The notes: a model not told the origin generated them from the sequence alone. A stretch of 64,000 nucleotides of DNA from an uncultured Rhodospirillales bacterium (GCA_903822185.1 CAIJOA010000048.1:1-64000); one strand, 5' to 3'; shown: positions 27,303 to 36,035, numbered from the stretch's first letter. Made by a program: numbers and translations.

Positions 27303-28454
27303 ATGTCGATCGATCCCGTCGCCTTTGCCGCATCGCTGATTCAGAAATCGTCGGTGACGCCGCAGGACGGCGGGGCAATTCCGTTGTTGAAAGAGACGCT
27401 GGAAGGTCTCGGCTTCACCTGCCACGTCGTCGAATTCACCGAGGAAGGCACCGCGCCCATCCTCAATCTCTATGCACGGCGCGGCGACAAGGGCCGCAAT
27501 TTCTGCTTCGCCGGTCACACCGACGTCGTTCCGCCCGGCGACATGAAAGGCTGGACCGTCGATCCGTTCGGCGGCGAGATCCTCAACGGATCGCTCTATG
27601 GCCGCGGCGCCAGCGACATGAAGGGCGCGATCGCCTGCTTTGTCGCGGCGGCGGAACAATTCATCGCATCGCGCGGCGACCTCGATGGCTCGATCAGCTT
27701 TCTGATTACCGGCGACGAAGAAGCCGCGGCGATCAATGGCACGCGCAAACTGCTGGAATGGGTCAAAGCCAAAGGCGACACGCTCGACGCTTGCGTTGTC
27801 GGTGAACCGACCAGCGCCAAGAAACTGGGCGACATGGTCAAGATCGGCCGACGCGGCAGTCTCAACGGCTTCCTGACCGTCAGCGGCATCCAGGGCCATA
27901 CCGCCAACCCGCATCTCGCCGACAATGCCGCGCACCGGCTGCTGAAGATGCTGTCGGCGCTGTTGGCCGAGCCGATCGACAAGGGCAACGATCGCTTTCC
28001 GCCGACGGACCTGCAGGTCTCGACGATCGATATCGGCAATCCGACGACCAACGTTATTCCCGGTGTCGCGCGTGCCACGTTCAACATTCGCTTCAACGAT
28101 CAATGGAATAGCGCGAAGCTGAAGACTTGGATGACGGCGACACTGGATGCTGTCGCCGAGGGTCACTACGAACTCGACGTCAAAGTCAGCGGCGAATCGT
28201 TTTTAACCCCGGCCGGTGAAGTCAGCGACATCCTGACCAGGGCAATCGGCGCGGTCACGGGCATGACACCCGACCTCAGCACCACCGGCGGCACTTCGGA
28301 CGCGCGCTTCATCACGAATTTCTGCCCCGTCGCCGAATGCGGGCTAGTCGGCCTGACGATGCACAAGGTCGATGAGCGCGTGCCGGTCGCGGATATGACC
28401 GCGCTGACGGCGATCTATCGCAAGTTGCTCGATCTTTATTTCCCGAAGGCCTGA
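27303..28454 (+). CDS. dapE: succinyl-diaminopimelate desuccinylase
   Basis: 383 residues from ATG 27303, one base after the dapD stop; longer upstream extensions are in dapD's shadow. M20 zinc peptidase motifs are FAGHTDVVPPGD (His72), GRGASDMKG (bridging Asp105) and ITGDEEAAA (Glu139/140 as base and ligand). The dimerisation domain lies at about 175-290 and the last ligand region is TSDARFI. It hydrolyses N-succinyl-LL-2,6-diaminopimelate to LL-DAP and succinate for cell wall and lysine synthesis. The stop overlaps the next start (TGATG). Confidence 0.97.
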   Translation: MSIDPVAFAASLIQKSSVTPQDGGAIPLLKETLEGLGFTCHVVEFTEEGTAPILNLYARRGDKGRNFCFAGHTDVVPPGDMKGWTVDPFGGEILNGSLYGRGASDMKGAIACFVAAAEQFIASRGDLDGSISFLITGDEEAAAINGTRKLLEWVKAKGDTLDACVVGEPTSAKKLGDMVKIGRRGSLNGFLTVSGIQGHTANPHLADNAAHRLLKMLSALLAEPIDKGNDRFPPTDLQVSTIDIGNPTTNVIPGVARATFNIRFNDQWNSAKLKTWMTATLDAVAEGHYELDVKVSGESFLTPAGEVSDILTRAIGAVTGMTPDLSTTGGTSDARFITNFCPVAECGLVGLTMHKVDERVPVADMTALTAIYRKLLDLYFPKA

Positions 28455-29020
28455 TGCCCGAACGCGGCGAGATCGCACAGGCGCTTTACGCGGCATGGCG
28501 GCTGGCGCGGCTCGACCGCCTCGGCATGCATTATTTCGATCTCAGTCACCAAGCCGTCTGGAAATCATTTTGGGCGAGCGCGCTTTGCTATCCCGGTTTC
28601 CTCGCCTTGCTGTTCCTGCGGCTCGATGACGCCACCGTTGCACGCACGAGCCTGACGAACATCCTGTTGGTCGAGACAATTGGTTACGTTGTCGCTTGGA
28701 CCGCCTTTCCGCTCCTGGCGTTGAGTTTCTGCCAGCGCATCGGCCGTGCGGAAAAGGGCTTCGATTTCCTCATCGCCTATAACTGGTCGCAGGTGTGGCA
28801 GACGTCGATGTTCGTCGCTGTCGGGCTGGTGACGGCTTTTCTGGTGCCCCATCGGTTGGCGCCCAATATTGATCTCGCCGCTTATGTCGCGGCGCTTGGC
28901 TATGAAGGTTTTATTGCTTGGGCGGCAATCGGCGCCGGGGCATGGATCGCCGGCGCGTTGGTCTGTCTCGATCTTATCCTGGGCGTGAGCATCGCCTTGA
29001 CGACGAGCAGCTTTTATTAA
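28454..29020 (+). CDS. integral membrane protein of unknown function
   Basis: 188 residues. The start overlaps the dapE stop by one base. After an N-terminal amphipathic segment (AWRLARLDRLGMHYFDLSH) there are about four hydrophobic helices: FWASALCYPGFLALLFL (about 36-53), ILLVETIGYVVAWTAFPLLAL (about 70-92), SMFVAVGLVTAFLVPH (about 115-131) and the C-terminal pair from about 138. Such proteins commonly follow dapE in Rhodospirillales-type genomes. No function is known to me. Confidence 0.82.
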   Translation: MPERGEIAQALYAAWRLARLDRLGMHYFDLSHQAVWKSFWASALCYPGFLALLFLRLDDATVARTSLTNILLVETIGYVVAWTAFPLLALSFCQRIGRAEKGFDFLIAYNWSQVWQTSMFVAVGLVTAFLVPHRLAPNIDLAAYVAALGYEGFIAWAAIGAGAWIAGALVCLDLILGVSIALTTSSFY

Positions 29021-29262
29021 CCACGCATATTGAAGCGGCAACGACCGGGCAGTTCCGACAGTTGAAGCTTCATCGCCGACCAGCCATCGCCGCGAACGGC
29101 AACGACATGCTGCAAAGCAGCTGCGCAGGACGGCGTCCCCAGCCGCTCACGAACGTTCGATAATCCAACGAACATGATCGCGACTGAAATCACCAGAAAA
29201 GCGAGGGCGGGAAATGACCGCCCGACACCATTCGAACGGTTAAATGATTGAACCAGAGTCAT
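29017..29262 (-). CDS. small predicted membrane or secreted protein
   Basis: 81 residues with one hydrophobic segment (FPALAFLVISVAIMFVG, about 17-34) that can act as an uncleaved anchor or signal. AGAGG lies five bases before the ATG. Two cysteines in the C-terminal part (SCAAALQHVV; GRCRF) could form a disulfide outside the cytoplasm. It is convergent with the preceding membrane protein gene and overlaps it by four bases. I recognise no family. The ribosome-binding site and coherent architecture support a real gene. Confidence 0.5.
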   Translation of the reverse strand: MTLVQSFNRSNGVGRSFPALAFLVISVAIMFVGLSNVRERLGTPSCAAALQHVVAVRGDGWSAMKLQLSELPGRCRFNMRG

Positions 29263-29690
29263 CGTCGCCTCTGACCTCGTGGACCGGGCAATGATGAAAT
29301 CAAGCCATTGTGGTATTTATGGGGAGAACCCGCGGAAATCCGAGGTTTTTACAAACCGAACACGGGATGCCTAACGCATTGCTTCCCATCGACATGCGCG
29401 ACAAACCCGCGCGAAATTAATCGAAAATTGCTGATTTCATGGCTGACTACCGCCATGTGGATACTTCAACTCATCGTTCTCACCGCCATCTCGGCTTACT
29501 CGCTGAGCCATCTCTGGATGTGAATGACGGACTTTCGCGTCCGCGATTCCTTAGATGCCTCGACGACCATGCGACGCTCATCATGACGTGATGAACGGAG
29601 TCGAGCTTTTCGGTGACACCGGCTCGTCTTCGTGACGGCCACGCAGGCCCTTTAGAGGGCTCGCGTGGCCTTCGCTATTTCAGGGGTGGA
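29263..29690. other. stretch with no convincing gene except a hairpin
   Basis: The frames here lack ribosome-binding sites and coherent composition. The best candidate, a 22-residue hydrophobic peptide at 29455-29523 (MWILQLIVLTAISAYSLSHL), has no ribosome-binding site. The region is lower in GC than its surroundings. The only clear structure is the hairpin at 29637-29670. Confidence 0.5.
29637..29670. terminator. hairpin downstream of the small lipoprotein gene
   Basis: GGCCACGC and GCGTGGCC form an 8-base-pair outer stem, with an inner AGGCCCT/AGGGCT stem around TTAG. It lies 21 bases after the minus-strand lipoprotein stop. There is no real T tract on the minus strand, so termination is likely but not certain. 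Confidence 0.6.
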
Positions 29691-29804
29691 TTAGGGAACG
29701 ACAATCACGCCGCGTTCGTGGCCGCGAATGGGCCGCTCTTCGACGACACAAGCTGTCAGTCCCAAGAGCGTCAACGAAATGACGATGAATTTGGCAAAGT
29801 TCAT
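29691..29804 (-). CDS. 37-residue predicted lipoprotein
   Basis: The sequence MNFAKFIVISLTLLGLTAC is a lipoprotein signal with lipobox LTAC (Cys19), followed by a short mature part VVEERPIRGHERGVIVVP. The AGGAG ribosome-binding site lies six bases before the ATG. Very small lipoproteins of this type (signal plus about 20 residues) are common and rarely characterised in alphaproteobacteria. Function unknown. The tight signal and ribosome-binding site make it a likely real gene despite its size. Confidence 0.7.
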   Translation of the reverse strand: MNFAKFIVISLTLLGLTACVVEERPIRGHERGVIVVP

Positions 29805-29903
29805 GTTCGGCTCCTATGCGACGAATTCGATCGTCTTTCTATAGAAGTCGGTAATGTCCGAATTACGGCTTCGGCGAGGAATTTCGGGGCCGGCGGTGGT
29901 GCG

Positions 29904-30065
29904 TTACTTCCAGCGGCCAATCTTGAAATGTTCGACCTGCTTCGCGAGCTCTTCATATTGCTCGGCAATGGCGAGCATCTGTTTTCGGCTGAGCGGGTCT
30001 GGAAAGCTCTCCGCTTGCTTTCGAACAGTCTCGGCCATGGCGTGATAATGTTCGGCGTCATTCAT
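29904..30065 (-). CDS. 53-residue helical protein of unknown function
   Basis: MNDAEHYHAMAETVRKQAES continues through FPDPLSRKQMLAIAEQYEELAKQ to a short basic end (HFKIGRWK). The whole protein is predicted to be two amphipathic helices. Similar tiny 'HYRxMAExxRxxAxxxxDPxxRxxxLxIAxxYExLA' proteins occur in many copies in Bradyrhizobium-like genomes and have no assigned function. There is no strong ribosome-binding site, but the family pattern is recognisable. Confidence 0.7.
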   Translation of the reverse strand: MNDAEHYHAMAETVRKQAESFPDPLSRKQMLAIAEQYEELAKQVEHFKIGRWK

Positions 30066-30104
30066 GCCGGCGAATTAACCAATCCGTCGGGCGCTTTGAA
30101 ATGA

Positions 30105-30321
30105 GGGCAGCTACGAATTAGGAATTTTACGTATAAATTGGCAATCATAAGAAGGTTGAAGTGTCGGTGCCGCGCTTAACCTTGTTAACCGTTGACCATC
30201 GACGATTTTGAGCGAATCCCGCAGAAGTCAACGAAACAATCAACATTAACGCGTCTATTTTTAGACAAAATCCTTTCCGTGTTAACCCGAAATTAACGGT
30301 GGAAGGGATAAGAATGTATGT
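30105..30321. other. AT-rich upstream region of the beta-barrel gene
   Basis: 217 bases without a gene and clearly lower in GC than the flanks. They contain repeated TTAACC-type words (30176-30180, 30185-30190) and a complete TTAA-N7-TTAA box at 30282-30296. The region probably holds the promoter of the gene starting at 30322. Confidence 0.6.
30282..30296. promoter_or_regulatory. CtrA-type box TTAA-N7-TTAA
   Basis: TTAA (30282-30285), seven bases (CCCGAAA), TTAA (30293-30296). This matches the full-site consensus of the alphaproteobacterial cell-cycle regulator CtrA. It sits 25 bases before the ATG at 30322, overlapping the likely core promoter. Binding is inferred. Confidence 0.5.
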
Positions 30322-31101
30322 ATGTCGAGGTTTAGTTCCATTGGCGCGATCGTCGTGGCGTTGCTCTTACCGAGCGCTGCCTTCGCTGCCGATTCACCAT
30401 CGGCAACCGCCAGCTTCGCTCCCTCCAACGGCACGGGCAACACGGAAACAAGCGACGGCATTCGCGGGGTCGTAACCGGCCTGCGCCAGACCATCATCGA
30501 CAACGGAATTTCAACCGCCCTCACCCGCGCCAGCGACTGGGTCAAAGAGCTCGAAGTAAGCTGGATCGCCCATCGTAACGGCGAAGCCTCGGGCATCGAT
30601 ACCGACACCGATTTCGAAACCGCATCGAGCAATGGCCCCGCCTTCAAGGGTCTGCGCGAAGCGATGTCGATTTCAGGCTCGCGCGGCATGAGCTGGGGTC
30701 CAATCACCATCGGCACCTCGACCTCGCAAGATCAGGCCTAGGCCATCGGCCACAGCCAACCCGTCGTGTCGGCCCTCACCGCCGGTAGCGCCGTCGAAGT
30801 TTCATCCGGCCTCGTTCATACCGACAGCCGTGGCAGCGCCACCGCCGAACGTTCGTTGGCCAGCCATGATATCGCCCTAGGCATGCAGCTTCCCGGCCTG
30901 CCCTGGAACACCCAAATCTCCGCCGATCATTATTGGTGGGGCGCCCGCGGTTTCGGCCAGCGGGTCGAAGGCAACCGCGTCAGCCTCAAATTCAGCCCCG
31001 TCGCCAATGTCGAAGTCGAAGGCGGCCGCAGCGAAGACAAACGCGGTCCCGGCGGCTTCATCGGCCTGCTGTACCGCATTCAGCTCAACGAGCCGAAATA
31101 A
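30322..31101 (+). pseudogene. outer-membrane beta-barrel protein (inverse-autotransporter/invasin-like), interrupted by an in-frame amber codon
   Basis: A signal peptide (about 1-22, SSIGAIVVALLLPSAAFAA) precedes a beta-barrel-like sequence: SDWVKELEVSWIAHRNG, then SGLVHTDSRGSATAERSL, QISADHYWWGARGFGQRVEG and a closing LLYRIQLNEPK. The pattern resembles the N-terminal barrel of intimin/invasin-type proteins, but with only 259 codons it lacks a passenger. A TAG at 30739-30741 splits the frame after residue 139, and the same frame continues without any other disruption to 31101. A C-to-T change in a CAG codon would be enough. As written, the product is truncated before most of the barrel. Confidence 0.6.
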
Positions 31102-31107
31102 CTTTCT

Positions 31108-31854
31108 TCAGATTTCCGGATAGATGACGTCGATGAGGTAAAGCCCGTCGGGCGGGGCCGTCGGTCCGCCGGCGCGCCGATCACAGGCCGCCAACGCCTC
31201 GGCGACGCGCGACACCGGCCATTTCCCGTCACCGACCAGCTTCAACGTGCCCACCATGTTGCGAACCTGGTGATGCAGGAACGAACGCGCCCGTGCCTCG
31301 ATCACGAGTTCCTCTCCCGATGATCTAATGTCGAGCATCTCGAGCGTTTTCACCGGCGACTTCGCTTGGCACATCGAATCGCGAAACGTCGTGAAGTCAT
31401 GCTTGCCCAACAGAAGCTTCGCCCCGGCCTGCATCGCGGCGATATCGAGCGGCCGACCGACATGCCAGACGCGGTCGCGTTCCAACACAGCGGGCGGGCG
31501 ACGGTTGAGGATGCGATAATGATAGCCGCGCCCGATCGCCGATCGCCGCGCGTCGAAATCGTCCGGCACCATTACCGCGGCCAGCACGCCGACCGCATGG
31601 GGCCGGACATGTTGGTTGATGGCATTGCGGACGACCTCGGGCGGTAATTCCTTGGGCAGATCGACATGCACCACCTGCCCCAGCGCGTGAACACCGGCAT
31701 CGGTGCGTCCCGCGGCATAGAGACGAATTGCCTGGCCGCAGAATCGTTCGACGGCAATTTCCAAAATTTCCTGCACCGACAGACCGTTGGTCTGGCGCTG
31801 CCAGCCGACCAGTCCCGTACCGTTATATTCGACCGTCAGCTTGTAACGCGGCAT
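31108..31854 (-). CDS. truA: tRNA pseudouridine(38-40) synthase
   Basis: 248 residues from ATG 31854 (MPRYKLTVEYNGTGLVGWQR), the conserved N-terminus. The catalytic Asp52 lies in AGRTDAGVHALGQV. Further family segments are FHHQVRN-like FLHHQVRNMVGTLKLVG and the C-terminal PPDGLYL. TruA modifies U38, U39 and U40 in the anticodon arm of many tRNAs. It lies one base after fmt in the same operon. Confidence 0.97.
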   Translation of the reverse strand: MPRYKLTVEYNGTGLVGWQRQTNGLSVQEILEIAVERFCGQAIRLYAAGRTDAGVHALGQVVHVDLPKELPPEVVRNAINQHVRPHAVGVLAAVMVPDDFDARRSAIGRGYHYRILNRRPPAVLERDRVWHVGRPLDIAAMQAGAKLLLGKHDFTTFRDSMCQAKSPVKTLEMLDIRSSGEELVIEARARSFLHHQVRNMVGTLKLVGDGKWPVSRVAEALAACDRRAGGPTAPPDGLYLIDVIYPEI

Positions 31855-31855
31855 C

Positions 31856-32764
31856 TCAGCCTTCGACGGGTAAGACGGTGCCGGGCGGCAGTGCGAAGCC
31901 GCGCAGGAAGGTCGCACCGTCGAGCGCCGAACGTCCCGGCCGCTGCAGGCTGGTCAATCGCAAGGCCCCGTCGCCGCACGCAATTGTCGGTGCGGCATCA
32001 AGAACGGTACCAGGAGCACCGCTGCCCGGTGCCGTCACGGCAGCATGCAGTTTGATCCGCTCGCCTTTCACCTCGAACCAGCTATCGAGCCCACGGGTTT
32101 GCCGTTCGAGTTCGATAGCGGGCCGGCGCCAATCGATGCGGCCTTCGCTGCGCAGGATCTTCTTCGCGTAGGTGACGCCTTCCGTCGGTTGCGGCGTCGG
32201 CGTCAGCGTTTCGAGCCGGTCCAGCACCTCGATCATCATGCGCCCGCCGAGCGCGGCGAGGTCGTGGCGTAAGCCGGCGCTGGTGCTCGACGGCGTGATC
32301 GGCACGGATTCCATCGCTAGCATCGGCCCCGTATCGAGCCCGGCCTCCATCTGCATGATGGTGATGCCGGTTTCGGTATCGCCGGCCAGCAGCGCGCGTT
32401 CGATCGGCGCCGCACCGCGCCAGCGCGGCAACAGCGAGCCATGGACATTGAGGCAGCCAAGCCGCGGCGCATCGAGCACCGCCTGCGGCAGGATGAGGCC
32501 ATAGGCGGCGACGACCGCGGCATCGAGATCGAGCGCGGCAAAGTCGCGAATGTCGTCGGCACTCAGCTTGGCCGGGTGGCGCACCATCAGCCCGGCCTCT
32601 TCGGCGCGGCGCTGTACCGGCGACGGCTGCAGCTTATGCCCCCGCCCCGCCTCGCGCGGCGGCTGGCAATAGACGGCGGCAATGTCATGACCCGCCGCGA
32701 TTAGCGCGTCGAGAATGACCACCGCGAAATCGGGCGTACCCATAAAGGCGAGACGACGTTTCAA
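31856..32764 (-). CDS. fmt: methionyl-tRNA formyltransferase
   Basis: 302 residues. The formyltransferase core includes the N-terminal [12 protein letters not shown], the catalytic Asn106/His108 ([17 protein letters not shown]) and Asp144 ([10 protein letters not shown]). The C-terminal OB-fold domain (about 205-302) binds tRNA. It formylates initiator Met-tRNA using 10-formyl-tetrahydrofolate. It is followed by truA after one base and preceded by def across a repeat element. The def-fmt pairing is conserved. Confidence 0.97.
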   Translation of the reverse strand: MKRRLAFMGTPDFAVVILDALIAAGHDIAAVYCQPPREAGRGHKLQPSPVQRRAEEAGLMVRHPAKLSADDIRDFAALDLDAAVVAAYGLILPQAVLDAPRLGCLNVHGSLLPRWRGAAPIERALLAGDTETGITIMQMEAGLDTGPMLAMESVPITPSSTSAGLRHDLAALGGRMMIEVLDRLETLTPTPQPTEGVTYAKKILRSEGRIDWRRPAIELERQTRGLDSWFEVKGERIKLHAAVTAPGSGAPGTVLDAAPTIACGDGALRLTSLQRPGRSALDGATFLRGFALPPGTVLPVEG

Positions 32765-32768
32765 TTTT

Positions 32769-32921
32769 CCCTCTCCGCGCTTGCGGGGAGAGGGAGGGGC
32801 CCATTGCAGCGCAATGGGAGGGTGAGGTGTCTTTCAGCCACGGCGATTTTCAATATTGTGCGTCCCCACCTCACCCGCTCGCTTTGCTCGCCACCCTCTC
32901 CCCCCGATGGGTGGAGAGGGT
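32769..32921. repeat. intergenic palindromic repeat between def and fmt
   Basis: CCCTCTCC...GGGGAGAGGGAGGGG at the left is partly repeated in inverted order at the right as CCCCACCTCACCC...CACCCTCTCCCC followed by GGTGGAGAGGG. Within each part there are smaller hairpins (CCATTGC/GCAATGG). The words GGTGAGG and GAGAGGG recur in the element at 44521-44589, which supports a dispersed repeat family. It contains no gene. Confidence 0.7.
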
Positions 32922-32929
32922 TATTTGCA

Positions 32930-33454
32930 TCACGCCGGCGTCGGAACCTGTTGTCGTTTGAGCTTCGTCAGCTTGCGCAGGATCATGCTGCGTTTGAGCG
33001 CCGAGATATGATCGACGAACAGCGTGCCTTCCAGATGGTCGATCTCGTGCTGGATACAGGTTGCGAGCAGCCCTTTGGCATGCAGCTCGCGGATTTCGTT
33101 CTGCTCGTCGAGATAGCGCAGCTTGACCTCGGCCGGGCGGACAACATCGGCATAATGCTCGGGCAGCGACAAGCAGCCTTCGTTGTAGGTAACCGATTCG
33201 TCCGAGGTCCACAGGATCTCGGGATTAGCGATGCGGTAAGGCTCGGGCTTATCCCCGTCCTTGGCGCAATCCACGACGATCACCCGCAACAGCGCCCCGA
33301 CCTGCGGCGCGGCGAGGCCAATGCCCGGCGCGTCGTACATCGTCTCCAGCATGTCATCCATCAGCTTACGCACCGACGCATCGACCTTGGCGACCGGCTT
33401 CGCCTTTTTGGCGAGTCGGGGATCGGGCGCGGTGATGATGGGGAGGATAGCCAT
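32930..33454 (-). CDS. def: peptide deformylase
   Basis: 174 residues from ATG 33454 (MAILPIITAPDPRLA). The frame continues far upstream only as non-coding shadow of rmuC. The three PDF motifs are intact: GIGLAAPQVG (44-53), EGCLSLP with metal ligand Cys94 (92-98) and QHEIDHLEG with His136, Glu137 and His140 (135-143). It removes the N-formyl group from nascent proteins, undoing the modification made by Fmt. It is divergent from rmuC. Confidence 0.97.
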   Translation of the reverse strand: MAILPIITAPDPRLAKKAKPVAKVDASVRKLMDDMLETMYDAPGIGLAAPQVGALLRVIVVDCAKDGDKPEPYRIANPEILWTSDESVTYNEGCLSLPEHYADVVRPAEVKLRYLDEQNEIRELHAKGLLATCIQHEIDHLEGTLFVDHISALKRSMILRKLTKLKRQQVPTPA

Positions 33455-33554
33455 AGCCGCTTTTAGGTAAGGCTCCCGCCCGTTTCCGTCAACCTTTTGG
33501 CGGACTGCATAACCCGTTCTCTTGCCTCCCGGCGATTTCCGGTAAACTCGGGCG

Positions 33555-34892
33555 ATGGAAACAATTCTCATCGTCCTTCTCGCCATCGCCGTCACGGCAG
33601 GGCTTGGCGTCTGGCTGAAAAGCCGGGAATCCCAACGCCGCATTGCCGCCGAAACCGGTTTGGCCGAGCGCGACAAGCGCGTCACCGAACTGACGACCGA
33701 ACGCGATTCGGCGGTCGCTGCCCGACTCGGCGCGGAAACGGCCCTCGCCACGGCACAGCAGAAGCTGGCCGACACCGAACAGCGCATGGCCGAGTTCGAA
33801 AAGCACCGTATCGAGATGCTGAATTCGGCCAAGGCCGCGATGCTCGAAGGCGGCACGCAGCTTTCCTCGAAACTGCTCGAAGACCACAAGCGCGAGAACG
33901 CCGAGTCGAAAGAGGATGCGGAAAAGCGCGTCACCGGGGCGAGCGAGACTTTCCTCAAGCAGGTCGAAACCCTGGCCAAGACGGTCGCCGCCCTGGAAGG
34001 CCGCTTGCAGCAAAACGGCAAGGTGCTCGATACCGTCTGGCGCTCGCTGACCAATCCTTCCGGTGCAGGCCAGATTGCCGAGGTCGGGCTGGCCAACACG
34101 CTGAAGGCCTTCGGCCTCGAGCAGGGCCGCGACTTCCAACTGCAGTTTTCGACCCAAGACGAGGAGGGCCGCCGGCTACGTCCCGACGCGGTCGTTTTCC
34201 TGCCCTCGAACGGCGTCATGGTGATCGACAGCAAAGCGTCGAAATATCTGCTCGAGATCGCCGCGCGCGAGGGCACCGCCGAGGAAGGCGAGGCTTACCG
34301 CAACCTGGCCCAGACCATGACCCGACATCTGCGCGCGCTCGGTGAAAAGGATTACGCCAACGCCATTCGTGTCGCCTGGCGCGAAAGCGGCCACGAGCAT
34401 GAGATCGCGCGCATCGTCAGCGTGATGTATCTGCCGAACGAAGCCGCGCTCGATAAACTCAATCGGGCCGATGCCGATTTTCTCCACAGCGCACGGGCGC
34501 GCGGCATCTATCTCGCCGGCCCGACGACGCTGCATTGCCTCATCTCCTTGGCCTCGGCCGAGATCAATCTGATGAAGCAGGTCGAGAACCAACAGAAGAT
34601 CGTCACCGCCGCCGAGGCCTTGCTGGAAGGCGTCAGTAGCGCCTTCGTCCATGTCGGCGCGGTCGGCAAAGCACTCAACAGCGCGGCGGAGTCCTTCGCG
34701 AAATTCGCCGGATCGGCTAACCGCTTCGTCCTGCCACGCGCGCGAAAGCTGGTGGGATTGGGACTACAGCCCGGCAAAGCTTTGCCGAACAACCTGCCGC
34801 TCTTCGCCGTCACGCAGCAGGATACGATGATCGAAGGTGAAGTTTCGGAAATGCGCGAGGAAGCGCCGCGCCCGAGACTGATCGCGGAATAA
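33555..34892 (+). CDS. rmuC: DNA recombination protein RmuC
   Basis: 445 residues. An N-terminal membrane anchor (ILIVLLAIAVTAGLGVWL, about 3-20) is followed by a long coiled coil (about 25-160). The RmuC domain (about 165-390) has LGLEQGRDFQLQFSTQDEEG, VFLPSNGVMVIDSKAS (a nuclease-like D-x-K segment) and LAGPTTLHCLISLA. RmuC limits inversions at short inverted repeats in E. coli. The large number of palindromic repeats in this window is a plausible context but not evidence of function. It ends at another palindrome. Confidence 0.92.
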   Translation: METILIVLLAIAVTAGLGVWLKSRESQRRIAAETGLAERDKRVTELTTERDSAVAARLGAETALATAQQKLADTEQRMAEFEKHRIEMLNSAKAAMLEGGTQLSSKLLEDHKRENAESKEDAEKRVTGASETFLKQVETLAKTVAALEGRLQQNGKVLDTVWRSLTNPSGAGQIAEVGLANTLKAFGLEQGRDFQLQFSTQDEEGRRLRPDAVVFLPSNGVMVIDSKASKYLLEIAAREGTAEEGEAYRNLAQTMTRHLRALGEKDYANAIRVAWRESGHEHEIARIVSVMYLPNEAALDKLNRADADFLHSARARGIYLAGPTTLHCLISLASAEINLMKQVENQQKIVTAAEALLEGVSSAFVHVGAVGKALNSAAESFAKFAGSANRFVLPRARKLVGLGLQPGKALPNNLPLFAVTQQDTMIEGEVSEMREEAPRPRLIAE

Positions 34893-34900
34893 AAAGGACT

Positions 34901-34966
34901 CACCACGGAGGCACGGAGGAAGAAGGAGAGAAGAACAAAAATTTCTTCTCCGTGCTCTCCGTGGTG
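34901..34966. repeat. palindromic repeat, CACCACGGAGGCACGGAGG family, copy 1
   Basis: The left arm CACCACGGAGGCACGGAGGA and the right arm CCGTGCTCTCCGTGGTG form a long imperfect hairpin between the 3' ends of rmuC and recR. A second copy with the same arms but a different centre occurs at 37990-38064. Confidence 0.85.
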
Positions 34967-34996
34967 AATTTTCTTTAAAGCCGAGACGACGAGAAT

Positions 34997-35599
34997 CTAA
35001 AAAATCGTCTTGTTCGTCGAAGTGCGCTGGCTCATGGCCGCGGTGAGCGTGCCATCATCGAGATAATCGAGTTCGCCGCCGACCGGCACGCCATGCGCGA
35101 GGCGCGTGATCGCGACGCCTGTTGGCGTCAGCCGGTCGATGATGTAATGCGCGGTGGTCTGGCCTTCCACCGTCGCGTTCATCGCCAGAATAACCTCGCG
35201 GATATTTTCGTCACCGACGCGCGCAACCAGTTGGTCGATGCGAAGTTCGCCGGGACCGATGCCATCGAGCGCCGAAAGCGTGCCGCCGAGAATATGATAG
35301 CGGCCCTTGAAGGCATGAGCGCGTTCCATCGCCCAAAGATCGGCAACGTCTTCGACCACGCAGAGCATGCTGCCGTCGCGCCGCACATCGGCGCAGATAG
35401 CGCAGGGATCGACGGTATCGAGATTGCCGCAGACCGAGCAGGGATGAACCGCCTTCGCCGCATCGGCCAGCGCCACGGCCAGCGGCTCCATCAGCGATTC
35501 ACGCCGCTTCAACAACTGCAACGCCGCACGCCGCGCCGAGCGCGGACCGAGGCCGGGCAGTTTCGCGAGAAGCTGAATGAGGCGATCGAGTTCGGTCAT
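34997..35599 (-). CDS. recR: recombination mediator protein RecR
   Basis: 200 residues. A helix-hairpin-helix N-terminus ([20 protein letters not shown]) is followed by a C4 zinc finger (about 57-72, [16 protein letters not shown]). The TOPRIM domain has [15 protein letters not shown] and [18 protein letters not shown], and the end has the Walker-B-like [19 protein letters not shown]. RecR acts with RecF/RecO to load RecA on gapped DNA. It follows ybaB and dnaX in the order dnaX-ybaB-recR conserved across bacteria, here separated from ybaB by a repeat. Confidence 0.97.
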   Translation of the reverse strand: MTELDRLIQLLAKLPGLGPRSARRAALQLLKRRESLMEPLAVALADAAKAVHPCSVCGNLDTVDPCAICADVRRDGSMLCVVEDVADLWAMERAHAFKGRYHILGGTLSALDGIGPGELRIDQLVARVGDENIREVILAMNATVEGQTTAHYIIDRLTPTGVAITRLAHGVPVGGELDYLDDGTLTAAMSQRTSTNKTIF

Positions 35600-35600
35600 T

Positions 35601-35690
35601 ACCCCCCACCCTGACCCTCCCCCTCAAGGGGGGAGGGAACGATGAAGCAATAGCCCTCCCCCCATGAGGGGGAGGGTTGGGTGGGGGGTG
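35601..35690. repeat. palindromic repeat between recR and ybaB
   Basis: ACCCCCCACCCTGACCCTCC on the left and the nearly exact inverse ending GGGTTGGGTGGGGGGT on the right form about 35-base arms around AACGATGAAGCAATAG. Each arm contains its own inner hairpin (CCTCCCCCTC/GAGGGGGAGG-type). It separates recR from ybaB within an otherwise tight operon. Confidence 0.85.
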
Positions 35691-35711
35691 ACACGAACAC
35701 GACGGCTATAA

Positions 35712-36035
35712 TTAGAACGGCAGCTTCATGCCGCCGGGCAGCTTCAACCCGCCCGTCACCTTAGACATTTCGTCGGCGAGATGCGCCTCGACGCGCGCCT
35801 TGGCGTCGTTGGTCGCAGCGAGGATCAGGTCTTCGAGGACTTCAGTTTCTTCCGGCACCATCAGCGACTTGTCGATGCTGATCTTCTTCATTTCGCTTTT
35901 GCCGTTGAGCGTCACTTTGACGAGGCCGCCGCCGGATGCGCCGCTCATCTCGACCTGATTGAGGCGCTCCTGCATCTCGGCCATCTTCGACTGCATTTCC
36001 TGCGCCTGCTTCATCATCTGGCCCAGATTCTTCAT
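35712..36035 (-). CDS. YbaB/EbfC family nucleoid-associated protein
   Basis: 107 residues: [20 protein letters not shown] and the following helix, then the beta segment [17 protein letters not shown], and helix [18 protein letters not shown], ending in a glycine-rich tail ([13 protein letters not shown]). YbaB/EbfC proteins are dimers that bind DNA and affect nucleoid organisation. Its position between dnaX and recR is the conserved one, and its start overlaps the dnaX stop (ATGA). Confidence 0.95.
   Translation of the reverse strand: MKNLGQMMKQAQEMQSKMAEMQERLNQVEMSGASGGGLVKVTLNGKSEMKKISIDKSLMVPEETEVLEDLILAATNDAKARVEAHLADEMSKVTGGLKLPGGMKLPF

Noticed and set aside
32930-34276. Extension of peptide deformylase to 448 residues
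   Set aside because: Only residues after the ATG at 33454 show deformylase sequence. The upstream part is antisense to rmuC and Ser/Arg-rich.
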